The position numbers were made by a program, and so were the translations under genes. Below, in pieces: positions 41,813 through 50,896 of a stretch of DNA of 64,000 nt; the stretch's first letter is position 1, and the number at the start of each line of letters is the position of its first letter. The DNA comes from JAOUEA01 sp963825685. Lineage in GTDB: Bacteria; Actinomycetota; UBA4738; HRBIN12. Below the pieces are notes generated by a model that worked only from the letters and a program-made list of their open reading frames with translations, did not search any database and was not told the origin of the DNA. The stretch spans positions 186,001-250,000 of the forward strand of contig CAWGUD010000016.1 of the NCBI GenBank assembly GCA_963825685.1, in the 5' to 3' direction.

Positions 41813-43651
41813 GTCCACCGCCACATCGTGCAGCTCCGGATCCTGGAACGTTCCCAGGAGCGTGCCGGGGACCCCCACGTGCTCGACTCGGCCGTCGGCG
41901 CGTACCGCGAACGGTAGTGGATGCCCGGCGAGGCAGACCGTGATCCTCAGGTGATCGACGTCGGGGCGCAATCGCATCTCACATGCTGTGCAGAAGCGCT
42001 CGGTCGCGACCTGTTCCGCCTGGAGCAGCTCGTCGTTGAGCGCGGCGAGCACGGCGCTCGGGCGTTCCTCGTACCGTGCGAGCGTCCGCACGGTGTGCGC
42101 CGCCAGTCCCATCACGGCGGCCGCATCCGGCCCCTTGCCCGAGACGTCGCCGACCACGACGCCCCACGTCCCTTCCCCGTGAGGGAACACGTCGTAGAAG
42201 TCGCCGCCGACCTCGTCGTTCGGGGAGAAGGGCCGGTAGAGGGCGGCGAGCTCCACGCCTTCGATATCGGGCATGCTCGTCGGCAGCAGGCTCCGTTGCA
42301 GGGCTCGCGACATCGCCCTTCTGCTGTCGTCGAGCTGGGCTCGTTCGAGCGCCGACGCGATGCGGTTCGCGGCGAGCTCGAGCACCTCGACGTCGTCGGT
42401 CGTGAAGACGCGAGGCTCGCATGTCGCGACGTGGATCACGCCGCGTACCCGTCCTCGATAGACGAGCGGCACGCCCATGAGCGAGGACATCGTGTCGGTC
42501 AGCCAGTGCCGGACGACCTCGTACGTGGAGACGTCGTCCACCACGAGCGGCGAGACGGTGCTCGCGATCTTCCCCGAGATGCCTTGCCCGACCGGGACCG
42601 GCGCCCCCGGGCCATCGGTCTGTACGCCGACGGTGGCGCGCTCGATGAGCTGGGTGCCCTTCCGATCGAGCAGCAGCAGCGTCGCCGAGTCGGTGCCGAG
42701 GACGTGCCTGAGCGTCTGCAGGAGCCGGTCCGCGAGATCGTCGAAGCCCAGCTGTGTCAGGGTCGCGTCGGTGACCGCCTGGATCTGCTGCAGACGCTTC
42801 GTCAGCTGCAGGAGGCGCTCCTGGGTCTCGACCCGCTCCGTGACGTCCTGGAACACCGTGACGACCCCGACGATCGCGTCGTCGTCACCCGTGCGGATCG
42901 GGGCGGAGTCGACCTCGATCATCACGGTCGTGCCGTCGGCTCGCTCGATCGCCATCGGTTCCCCGATCACGGTGTCTCCGGCCCTGAGCGAACGGCTCAT
43001 CGGGTAGTCACTCGGCTCGTACACGCTGCCGTCGGGCCGTCGTCCGATCCACGGGAGCGTCGGGTTCGACTCGACCGTGCTGCCGAGCGGGTACTCGTAC
43101 GCCAGGATCTCGCGCGATCGGGTGTTCTGCATCGTGATGATGCCCGTCGCGTCGGCCACGACGACGCCGTTCGGCATCTGCTGCAGGATCTGCTGCATCG
43201 TGTTCCGCTCCGCCGCGAGCGTGCGCGCGAGGGATTCGACGTCGAGTCGCGCGTCGTCGGCCTCGTCGCGTGACGCCTCCCGCGACGCGAGGGAGTACGC
43301 GACGATGAACGAGAGTGCGACGAACACGATGACGGCGATCAGATCTTGGGGTTGGGTCGCCCCCAGGCCCTCATCCGACATCACCGTGGATGTGGAGATG
43401 AGCACGCCCGATGCGAGGGTGGCGATCAGGCTGGCGCTCAGTCGCCCGACCAGCGTGGCCCCGACCGTGGCCACGAGGAAGGGCACGCCGGGGAAGCGAT
43501 CGAAGACCTGCAAGTCGACCGCCATCCAGGCGGCGACGAAGGGCAGGATCACCGCGAGCACGAGGCCCAGGACGAACTTCGTGGTGGCCGCCGGTCGCCA
43601 GAGCCTCCGCCCGAGGGCGGTCCGCGATCGCTGGGTGGGTCGTTCGCTCAT
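41600..43651 (-). CDS. Membrane PAS-GAF-SpoIIE (PP2C) phosphatase
   Basis: 683 aa. N-terminal DUF4118-like four-helix membrane region (residues 25-120), PAS domain (about 150-270, QMPNGVVVADATGIITMQN), GAF domain (about 290-440) and C-terminal SpoIIE phosphatase (about 455-683: VGGDFYDVF, VVVGDVSGKGPDAAAVM, DAIVCYTDGLVE). It should dephosphorylate the STAS protein and so activate SigF in response to a membrane or small-molecule cue. ATG 43651 has GGAGAGGTGGAGCG upstream. Confidence 0.92.
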   Translation of the reverse strand: MSERPTQRSRTALGRRLWRPAATTKFVLGLVLAVILPFVAAWMAVDLQVFDRFPGVPFLVATVGATLVGRLSASLIATLASGVLISTSTVMSDEGLGATQPQDLIAVIVFVALSFIVAYSLASREASRDEADDARLDVESLARTLAAERNTMQQILQQMPNGVVVADATGIITMQNTRSREILAYEYPLGSTVESNPTLPWIGRRPDGSVYEPSDYPMSRSLRAGDTVIGEPMAIERADGTTVMIEVDSAPIRTGDDDAIVGVVTVFQDVTERVETQERLLQLTKRLQQIQAVTDATLTQLGFDDLADRLLQTLRHVLGTDSATLLLLDRKGTQLIERATVGVQTDGPGAPVPVGQGISGKIASTVSPLVVDDVSTYEVVRHWLTDTMSSLMGVPLVYRGRVRGVIHVATCEPRVFTTDDVEVLELAANRIASALERAQLDDSRRAMSRALQRSLLPTSMPDIEGVELAALYRPFSPNDEVGGDFYDVFPHGEGTWGVVVGDVSGKGPDAAAVMGLAAHTVRTLARYEERPSAVLAALNDELLQAEQVATERFCTACEMRLRPDVDHLRITVCLAGHPLPFAVRADGRVEHVGVPGTLLGTFQDPELHDVAVDLWPGDAIVCYTDGLVEQRGATLDEGEARLSELLSTCTGLSADEIVTRIQRELIDSIGLDDDVAIVVIRKR

Positions 43652-43735
43652 CGCTCCACCTCTCCGGGGGGCGTTCAGGATACGCGCGGTCGTGCGGGAT
43701 CCGCGACGTCCTCAGCTCACCCCGGGGCGGAGCAC

Positions 43736-43755
43736 TCGGTGCGCCGGCGCACCGA
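43736..43755 (-). terminator. 20-bp perfect palindrome after aceA
   Basis: TCGGTGCGCCGGCGCACCGA, immediately downstream of the aceA stop on the minus strand. It can fold into an 8-bp hairpin with a tight loop; no T-run. Terminator or, less likely, a protein site. Confidence 0.55.
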
Positions 43756-43760
43756 TCCGG

Positions 43761-45056
<1,296 letters not shown>

Positions 45057-45088
45057 CTGTGTCGCCCCCTTGGTGCCTGGTGCTTCGC

Positions 45089-45163
45089 CTACCCCCGGAA
45101 ACGAAAGGACCCCCCGATCGACGAGAGGTCCCCCAGGCGCACGTGGACGCGGTTCGCGTCCAT
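45089..45163 (-). CDS. Possible upstream ORF in aceA leader (24 aa)
   Basis: ATG 45163 with GTAGGGGC upstream opens a frame beginning MDANRVHVRLGDLSSIGG and ending at TAG 45089, 32 bases before aceA. It overlaps a GGACC/GGTCC complementary pair that could form a weak stem in the leader. No independent evidence of translation. Confidence 0.28.
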   Translation of the reverse strand: MDANRVHVRLGDLSSIGGSFRFRG

Positions 45164-45182
45164 CGGCGCCCCTACGCGCTCG

Positions 45183-45208
45183 ATACGTTGTTGAATGATG
45201 ATTCAAAC
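45183..45208 (-). promoter_or_regulatory. aceA upstream palindrome and possible promoter
   Basis: TTGAATGATGATTCAA (45191-45206) has 6-bp perfect arms with a 4-nt centre, AT-rich in a GC-rich context. On the minus strand it overlaps GTTT-N16-ACGTAT (45208-45183), a partial SigF-like promoter. A MarR- or TetR-type operator is plausible; no regulator gene is adjacent. Confidence 0.45.
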
Positions 45209-45269
45209 ACCTGACTGGATTGTGCCACATGCCCCCCTGGGGGGTCAATCCCGGCGCCGGCACGGCGGC

Positions 45270-46547
45270 TCACGAGGCCAGCAGGCGCGCGACCGCGAAA
45301 CGGCGGCGGCCTCGGTCGAAGGCCTCGCCCGCGACGACGATCTTGCCGTTGTCCTGCAGCGCGACGTCCCGAGCGGTGTCGCTGCCACCGTCGAAGTCGA
45401 CGATCGCGCGGCCGTCCTTCGAGAAACCTTGGTCGTAGGAGCCGTTGGGCTTCAGTCGCACGATGCCGAACTGGTCGTTGCCCGACCGTCTGATGCGCCC
45501 GACCACCACGATGCGTCCGTTGGGCTGCACCGCGGCCGCCTGGGCGAACTCGTAGTCCGATCCGAACGCGAGGATCCGGACACCGTCGCCCGCGAACGTG
45601 TCGTCGAGCCGGCCGTTCGGCCCGTATCGCAGCACCCCCCAGTCGGCCTTGCCGCCGTTGGCCACGTGTCCGACGACGACGAGCTTCTCGTCGGGTTGCT
45701 CGGCGACCCCGTACGCGGTGTCGGAGCCGTTCGCGACGTCGGTGATCTTCACGCCGCGCTTGCCGAAGTCGCGGTCGAGCTTGCCACCGAGCAGGAACCG
45801 GGCGATCGCGATGCGAGGGGAGAGCCCGGACTCGGCGGAGCCGACGGCGACGATCTTGCCGCCACCGACGATCGTCAGGTCGTTGATCTGCTCGTCGCTC
45901 GGCGTGAGGTCGACCGTCACCCGACCGTCCCCGCCGAAGTCGCGGTCGCGCGAGCCGTTCGGTCGCAGGCGCGCGAGCGCCCATCGGCTCGTCTCGCCGT
46001 TCGACGTCGAGCCGCCCAGCACGATCTTGTCGTTGGCGCCGACCGCCACGGCGTTCGCCCCCTGGAACTCCTTGTCGAAGCCGACGAAGGCGATGCCGTC
46101 CTTCGAGAAGTCCTTGTCGAGCACCCCTCGCGGCCCGTAGACCGCCACCGCCATGAGGGTGCCCGACGAGCGTGCGCGCTGCCCGGCCACCACGATGCGA
46201 CCGTTCGAGCCGATCGCGACGTCGAAGCCGTAGTCGGTGCCTCCCAGGTCGGTCGTGACCCTGCCGTCGCCGCCGCCGAAGTCCGGGTCGAGCGAGCCGT
46301 TGGGCCGGAAGCGTGCGAGGGCGAAGTCGGTGTCGCCGTCGAGCGTGTACCCGGCGACCACGATGCGCCCCTTGGCGTCGATCGCAACCCCGAACGCCGT
46401 GGCGCCTTTGGGGAACGCGGTGGCCCGGCCGTCGTTCGAGAACGCGTTGTCGAGCTTGCCGGCCGCTGCGTGCGCGGGGAGAGCCTGGGCGATCACGGCG
46501 AGCACGATCACGACCGACGCGAGCCTGCGGACCCGTCTGCCCTGCAT
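45270..46547 (-). CDS. Secreted delta-60 repeat protein (425 aa)
   Basis: Signal peptide (RRLASVVIVLAVIAQALPAHA) followed by about seven repeats of the delta-60 type (GxxDxxFGxDGRVTTDLGGxDxxxDVAIxxxGRIVVAG), a beta-propeller-like array found on bacterial surfaces. The repeats are about 55 residues apart and nearly cover the mature protein. ATG 46547 is chosen, with GAGGG nine bases upstream; GTG 46556 is the alternative. Probably exported; no enzymatic motif. Confidence 0.88.
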   Translation of the reverse strand: MQGRRVRRLASVVIVLAVIAQALPAHAAAGKLDNAFSNDGRATAFPKGATAFGVAIDAKGRIVVAGYTLDGDTDFALARFRPNGSLDPDFGGGDGRVTTDLGGTDYGFDVAIGSNGRIVVAGQRARSSGTLMAVAVYGPRGVLDKDFSKDGIAFVGFDKEFQGANAVAVGANDKIVLGGSTSNGETSRWALARLRPNGSRDRDFGGDGRVTVDLTPSDEQINDLTIVGGGKIVAVGSAESGLSPRIAIARFLLGGKLDRDFGKRGVKITDVANGSDTAYGVAEQPDEKLVVVGHVANGGKADWGVLRYGPNGRLDDTFAGDGVRILAFGSDYEFAQAAAVQPNGRIVVVGRIRRSGNDQFGIVRLKPNGSYDQGFSKDGRAIVDFDGGSDTARDVALQDNGKIVVAGEAFDRGRRRFAVARLLAS

Positions 46548-46581
46548 CTCGTTCACCCTCCCCGGTGGGTTGCCTCGCGAG

Positions 46582-46609
46582 GGTATGGGCGAGACACGGT
46601 GCAGGTCAA
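46582..46609 (-). promoter_or_regulatory. Promoter of delta-60 repeat gene
   Basis: Minus strand TTGACC (46609-46604), 16-base spacer, CATACC (46587-46582), about 35 bases before the start. Moderate sigma-70 match. Confidence 0.4.
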
Positions 46610-46635
46610 GGCACCCGGGGGGACCGGGAGTGCGT

Positions 46636-47433
46636 TCAGACCCTCGATCCTGCGGGCGCCGGAGCCCGTCGGATGCGGATGTCGCCGCTCACGCTCGTCG
46701 CCTTGATCTCGAACGAGGCCTCGCCGGCACCGTCGGCGGTGTCGAGCTCCGAGACGGTGTCACCCGACGTCGACGAGACGTCGAACCAGACCCGCGTGCC
46801 CGCCGGCACGCCCACGGAGATGTCGCCGGAGACCGACCGCAGCGTGAGGTCGGCCCTCGCCGAGACGAACTCGATGTCGCCCGAGGCCGACATCGCGCGC
46901 GCGGTGCTCGTCGTCGTGCCGATCTCGATGTCGCCCGAGGCCGAACGCCCCTCGAAGCGGCCGCCCACCGAGCCCACCTCGATCTCTCCGGATGCCGTCG
47001 TCACGGTGAGGTCGCCGTCGACCGTGCCCACGTGGACATCGCCACTCGCGCTCCTGACCCGCGCGTCGCCGGTCACGCGCGCGACCGAGGTGTCACCCGA
47101 ACCCGACTGCACGTTCAACTGCGAGACCGTGCCGTCGACGGTGATATCGCCCGAGCCCGTGCCGAGATCGACGATCGAGCCCTGTGGGACCGTGATCGCG
47201 ACATCGATCCCACGACCGCGGAACCCCCAGCCGTCCTTGCGCTGCGTGATCTGCAGGCGGGTGTCACCCGAGACCGTTCGGTCGTGCTCGATCGAGATCT
47301 CATCGGTCTCGCGTTCGCCGGTCACCTGCACGGTCGCGCCGCTCTCATCGGACTGCCGGATGCGGACGTCACCCGAGCGCATGCGCAGTCGCAGGTGCAG
47401 GGTCCCGGTGACGTCGAATCGACTGGGTTCCAT
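46636..47433 (-). CDS. DUF4097 beta-strand repeat protein (265 aa)
   Basis: Right-handed beta-helix-like protein of the DUF4097 family: about ten SGDI/SGDV turns (SGSGDTSV, SASGDVHVGTVDG, TASGEIEVGSV, SASGDIEIGT...) spaced roughly 18-20 residues. No signal peptide or membrane segment, so cytoplasmic or membrane-associated. ATG 47433 is preferred because GGAG lies nine bases before it. Third gene of an operon with a 43-aa protein and a ribbon-helix-helix protein. Biochemical role unknown. Confidence 0.85.
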   Translation of the reverse strand: MEPSRFDVTGTLHLRLRMRSGDVRIRQSDESGATVQVTGERETDEISIEHDRTVSGDTRLQITQRKDGWGFRGRGIDVAITVPQGSIVDLGTGSGDITVDGTVSQLNVQSGSGDTSVARVTGDARVRSASGDVHVGTVDGDLTVTTASGEIEVGSVGGRFEGRSASGDIEIGTTTSTARAMSASGDIEFVSARADLTLRSVSGDISVGVPAGTRVWFDVSSTSGDTVSELDTADGAGEASFEIKATSVSGDIRIRRAPAPAGSRV

Positions 47434-47447
47434 GGCGTCCATCTCCT

Positions 47448-47903
47448 TCAGCTCTGTGCGTACCCGGTGAGGCGGCTGCCGGCGGTCCGGCGCCCGCGAT
47501 GGTCGAGGGCGCGTGTGACCGCGGTCACGAGCCATGCGTTCGTCGATCGTCCCTCACGGTCGGCGGCCCGTTCGACCTGGGCCTTCAGCGACTCGGGCAT
47601 GCGGAGCGTGAGGCGTGCGGTGCCGCTCTCCTCGTCGTCGGGGGTCGGCACGGGGGCCGCCGGCTCCTCGGGGACGTAGACGAGCTCGACGTCGCGTCCC
47701 GCGAGCCGGACCTCCACGTGGCCCGATGCCATCTGCTCGCTCAGCTCCATCGCCGCCTGTCCCATCGCATCGAAGAGCCGCAGCTGCAGCGACGAGCGAA
47801 GGACCCCAGCGAGGCGGCCGGCCGCGATCGCGACCTCGTCGTCCCCGGCGGTGATCGACTCGAGGTCGGTCTCGACCGCGTCCAGGAACGGCGCGGTCTC
47901 CAT
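47448..47903 (-). CDS. Ribbon-helix-helix protein (HicB/Arc-like C-terminus, 151 aa)
   Basis: The C-terminal 45 residues ARLTLRMPESLKAQVERAAD plus REGRSTNAWLVTAVTRALD form a ribbon-helix-helix DNA-binding domain like HicB or CopG/Arc. The N-terminal 100 residues are acidic and of unknown fold. ATG 47903 lies one base after the stop of the 43-aa protein. The double palindrome in the operon promoter is its likely operator, which would give autorepression. No HicA-like toxin is present. Confidence 0.85.
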   Translation of the reverse strand: METAPFLDAVETDLESITAGDDEVAIAAGRLAGVLRSSLQLRLFDAMGQAAMELSEQMASGHVEVRLAGRDVELVYVPEEPAAPVPTPDDEESGTARLTLRMPESLKAQVERAADREGRSTNAWLVTAVTRALDHRGRRTAGSRLTGYAQS

Positions 47904-47904
47904 C

Positions 47905-48036
47905 TCAGCGTTCCTCGCGCTCGTCGGGGCGCCGGGGGCTCTCGCCTCGGCGCGCCGCGCGGTGGTGCTCGGCCGCTCGCCGCATGTGCTCCTCGTGGAA
48001 TCGCAAGAGCTCACCGCGGAGTGTGGGGTCCATCAT
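47905..48036 (-). CDS. Small charged protein, first gene of RHH/DUF4097 operon (43 aa)
   Basis: ATG 48036 (or 48033) has a near-perfect AGGAGG ribosome site. The sequence MMDPTLRGELLRFHEEHMRR plus AAEHHRAARR is a His/Arg/Glu-rich amphipathic helix. It ends TGA, one base before the RHH gene ATG. No match to a known toxin or antitoxin that I can recall. Probably an interaction partner of the RHH protein. Confidence 0.7.
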   Translation of the reverse strand: MMDPTLRGELLRFHEEHMRRAAEHHRAARRGESPRRPDEREER

Positions 48037-48069
48037 GGCGTCCTCCTGACGTCTGTAGTGCCTGTCTGG

Positions 48070-48106
48070 ATGACGTCATTATGACGTCATGCGCGGCCGA
48101 TGTCAA
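48070..48106 (-). promoter_or_regulatory. Near-consensus promoter inside a double TGACGTCA palindrome
   Basis: Minus strand TTGACA (48106-48101), 17-base spacer, CATAAT (48083-48078): a strong sigma-70 promoter. Two 10-bp perfect palindromes ATGACGTCAT (48070-48079 and 48081-48090) are separated by one base and cover the -10. Spacing of 11 bp centre to centre fits two RHH dimers on one face of the DNA. Confidence 0.8.
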
Positions 48107-48139
48107 CCCCGAGTCGGAGACGGTCGAGATGGGTGGAGA

Positions 48140-49015
48140 TCAGGGGACGATCTTGGAGATCGGCAGTTCGAGGATGTCGGTGGCCCCGGCGGCCTTCAGT
48201 TCGGGGATCAGCCGGTTGACGCCACGCTTGTCCACCACGGTCTCGATCGCGTACCCGCCGTCGGCGAGCGGTGAGACCGTGGGGGCCTTCATCGACGGGA
48301 CGACCGCGAGCACCGCGTCGCGGGCGGCCTCCGTGACGTTCAGCTTGATCAGCACGCGGCCTTCGGCGGCGAGCGCGCCGAGCAGCAGGGTCGTGATGTC
48401 GTCCATCGCCGCCCGCTTCCGCGGGTCGGCCGCCGCCGCTCGGTTCGCGACCAACACTGGATCGCTCGTGAGCAACGTCTCGATGATCTTCATGCCGTGC
48501 GCGCGCAGGGTGCTGCCCGTCTCGGTGACATCGACGATCGCATCGACGATCTCGGGCACCTTCGCCTCGGTGGCGCCGTAGCTCCACGCGACCTTGACCG
48601 GGATGCCGAGCCCGGCGAAATGCCGCTCGGTGATCTGCACGAACTCGGTCGAGATGCGCGAGCCGGCCGGCATCTCCTTCGCGCTGTTCGCGGGGTGCTC
48701 GTTCGGCACCGCGAGCACGATCGTCGTGCCGTGGCCGGTGCCGGTCTTCGCGTAGCTGAGGCTCGTGAGCACCTCGACGTCGCTGCCGGTCTCGGCGATC
48801 CAGTCCTGTCCGGTGATGCCGAGGTCGAACAACCCCTCGGCCACGTAGGTCGGGATCTCCTGGGGGCGCAGCACGCTGACGCGTTCGATGCGGTCGTCGT
48901 CGACGCTGCCGTGGTAGTCACGGCTCGACGAGCGGCGCACGGTGAGGTCTGCGGCCTCGAACAGGCGCAGGGTCTGCTCCTCGAGGGAGCCTTTCGGGAT
49001 CACGAGCTTGAGCAT
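48140..49015 (-). CDS. hisG: ATP phosphoribosyltransferase (long form)
   Basis: First enzyme of histidine synthesis, 291 aa. MLKLVIPKGSLEEQTLRLFE opens the catalytic domain, ITGQDWIAE and LTSDPVLVANR follow, and the last 75 residues are the PII-like regulatory domain that binds histidine (long HisG, no HisZ needed). ATG 49015. Last gene of the his operon, 26 bases after hisI. Confidence 0.95.
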   Translation of the reverse strand: MLKLVIPKGSLEEQTLRLFEAADLTVRRSSSRDYHGSVDDDRIERVSVLRPQEIPTYVAEGLFDLGITGQDWIAETGSDVEVLTSLSYAKTGTGHGTTIVLAVPNEHPANSAKEMPAGSRISTEFVQITERHFAGLGIPVKVAWSYGATEAKVPEIVDAIVDVTETGSTLRAHGMKIIETLLTSDPVLVANRAAAADPRKRAAMDDITTLLLGALAAEGRVLIKLNVTEAARDAVLAVVPSMKAPTVSPLADGGYAIETVVDKRGVNRLIPELKAAGATDILELPISKIVP

Positions 49016-49041
49016 GGGCGTCGGAGTCTACCGGCCGCCGG

Positions 49042-49423
49042 TCAGCCTTCGGAAGCCGTGAGCGAGCGGAAGAAGCAGCTCCGCTCGCCCGTGTGACAGG
49101 CGGCCCCCTCCTGGTGGATGCGCGCGACGATCACATCGGCGTCGCAGTCGACCACGCAGCTCCTGCCAGTGCTGCACGTGACCGCTCGTGTCGCCCTTGC
49201 GCCACAGCTCCTGTCGCGACCTCGACCAATACACCATGCGCCCCTCGGCGAGGGTGCGCTCGAGCGCCTCGCGGTTCGCCCAGGCCATCATCAGCACCTC
49301 GCCGGTCTCGGCGTCCTGCGCGATCACCGGGATCAATCCACGTTCGTCGTAGCGCAGCGAGTCGAGGTCGACGGCCGAGCGATCGAGGTCGGCGGGCCCC
49401 GTCGGACGAGCGGCGTCGCTCAC
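49042..49423 (-). CDS. hisI: Phosphoribosyl-AMP cyclohydrolase, frameshifted
   Basis: Opens the ring of PR-AMP. MMAWANREALERTLAEGRMVYWSRSR and RKGDTSGHVQH are intact. The frame breaks at about 49160; the correct continuation is SCVVDCDADVIVARIHQEG with AACHTGERSCFF, supplying the zinc-binding Cys residues and ending at TGA 49042. GTG 49423 overlaps the hisF stop. About 126 aa after repair, the normal single-domain HisI. HisE is not in the window. Confidence 0.92.
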
Positions 49424-50187
49424 AGCCGTACCTCGACGTCGCGTTCGCGCAGGTACTCCTTGATCTCGCGGATCGTGAGCTGGCCGAAGTGCAGCCGGCT
49501 CGCCGCGAGCACCGCGTCGGCGTGGCCCTCGGTGAGCGCCTCGGCGAAGTGGTCGAGGTGTCCCGCGCCGCCGCTCGCGACGACCGGGACCCGCACCTCG
49601 CCGGCGATCGATCGCACCAGGTCGAGGTCGTAGCCTTCGCCGGTGCCGTCACGATCCATCGAGGTGAGCAGCACCTCCCCGGCGCCTCGTTCCGTCGTCG
49701 CCTCGACGGCCCACTCGATCGCGTCGCGTCCTGTGGGTGTGCGGCCGGCATCGACGAAGACCTCCCAGCCGTCGCCGTCGGGCCGCCGCTTCGCGTCGAT
49801 CGCGATCACCATGCACTGCGTGCCGAACCGATCCGCGCAGCGCTGCAGCAGCGAGGGGTCGCGCACCGCGGCCGAGTTCACGGCGACCTTGTCGGCGCCG
49901 GCGCGCAGCAGCTCGTGCGCATCGTCGTCGCGCTTCACGCCGCCGCCGACCGTGAGCGGGATGAACACCTGCTCCGCCGTCCTGGCGATCACGTCGAGCG
50001 TGGCGGCTCTGCCCTCGACCGTCGCCGTGATGTCGAGGAAGACCAGCTCGTCGCCGCCTTCGCGGTCGTAGTGCGCGGCGAGCTCGACCGGGTCCCCGGC
50101 ATCGCGCAGCTCCTGGAACCGCGTGCCCTTCACGACGCGTCCCGCGTCGACGTCGAGGCACGGCATGATGCGTTTGGCGAGGGTCAC
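49420..50187 (-). CDS. hisF: Imidazole glycerol phosphate synthase, cyclase subunit
   Basis: TIM barrel of 255 aa: RIMPCLDVDAGRVVKGTRF with catalytic Asp11-type residue, VGGGVKRDDDAHELL, LTSMDRDGTGEGYDLDL with catalytic Asp130-type residue, VVASGGAG. Works with HisH to make imidazole glycerol phosphate and AICAR. GTG 50187. Stop overlaps hisI start. Confidence 0.95.
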   Translation of the reverse strand: MTLAKRIMPCLDVDAGRVVKGTRFQELRDAGDPVELAAHYDREGGDELVFLDITATVEGRAATLDVIARTAEQVFIPLTVGGGVKRDDDAHELLRAGADKVAVNSAAVRDPSLLQRCADRFGTQCMVIAIDAKRRPDGDGWEVFVDAGRTPTGRDAIEWAVEATTERGAGEVLLTSMDRDGTGEGYDLDLVRSIAGEVRVPVVASGGAGHLDHFAEALTEGHADAVLAASRLHFGQLTIREIKEYLRERDVEVRL

Positions 50188-50194
50188 GGCCTGG

Positions 50195-50896
50195 TCACCC
50201 CCTGATCACCTGGGCGAGCTTCAGGGTCTTCTCGTAGAGCGCCTTGCCGGTGACGACGGCCTCGCACCCGAGTTCCCGCAGCGCCCAGACATCGTCGGCG
50301 TCGCGGACGCCGCCGCTCGCGATCAGCGGGGTCTGGGTCAGCTTCAGCATGTGTTCGTAGAGCTTCATGTCAGGTCCCTTGAGCGTGCCGTCGCGAGCGA
50401 TCGAGGTCACCAGGTACCGGGGCGCCCCCGCGTCGTCGAGAGCGGGGAGGGCGTCATCGAGCGCGGGGCCCTCCTCCTGCCATCCCTTGACCATCACGTG
50501 GCCGCCGCGGACGTCCACCGCGACGACGATCGCCTCGGCGTGTTCCTCCACCGCCCGTCGGACGAACGCCGGGTCGGTGGCGGCCGCGGTGCCGAGGATC
50601 ACGCGTTTCGCGCCGGCGTCGAGCAGCGCGACGATGTCATCGTTGGATCGGATGCCCCCGCCGACCTGCACGGGCACCTGGACCGCCCGGCAGATCGCTT
50701 CGACCCGTTCGTGGTTGTGCCCGTCGCCGAGCGCCGCGTCGAGGTCCACGACGTGCAGGCGCCGGGCGCCTTCCTCCTGGAAGCGCACGGCGACCTCGAC
50801 CGGGTCGGCCGCGTACGTCGTCTCGGCGTCGGGGTCGCCCTGCATCAGGCGCACGGCTCGCCCGCCGCGCAGGTCGATCGCGGGGATCACGATCAT
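50195..50896 (-). CDS. hisA: ProFAR isomerase (HisA or bifunctional PriA)
   Basis: 233-aa TIM barrel. VIPAIDLRGGRAVRLMQGD, VQVGGGIRSNDDIVALLDAG and ASGGVRDADDVWAL are the family motifs. In many actinobacteria this enzyme is PriA and also replaces TrpF; without trp genes in view I keep HisA. ATG 50896 overlaps the hisH stop. Confidence 0.93.
   Translation of the reverse strand: MIVIPAIDLRGGRAVRLMQGDPDAETTYAADPVEVAVRFQEEGARRLHVVDLDAALGDGHNHERVEAICRAVQVPVQVGGGIRSNDDIVALLDAGAKRVILGTAAATDPAFVRRAVEEHAEAIVVAVDVRGGHVMVKGWQEEGPALDDALPALDDAGAPRYLVTSIARDGTLKGPDMKLYEHMLKLTQTPLIASGGVRDADDVWALRELGCEAVVTGKALYEKTLKLAQVIRG

Noticed and set aside
45232..45244. CCCCCCTGGGGGG hairpin between aceA and the delta-60 gene
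   Set aside because: A one-base loop cannot form a stable hairpin; G/C runs of this sort may also be assembly artefacts. Not called a terminator.
47448..48036. HicAB toxin-antitoxin module
   Set aside because: The RHH protein resembles HicB only in its DNA-binding end. No HicA-like double-stranded-RNA-binding toxin is present and the 43-aa protein lacks its motif.
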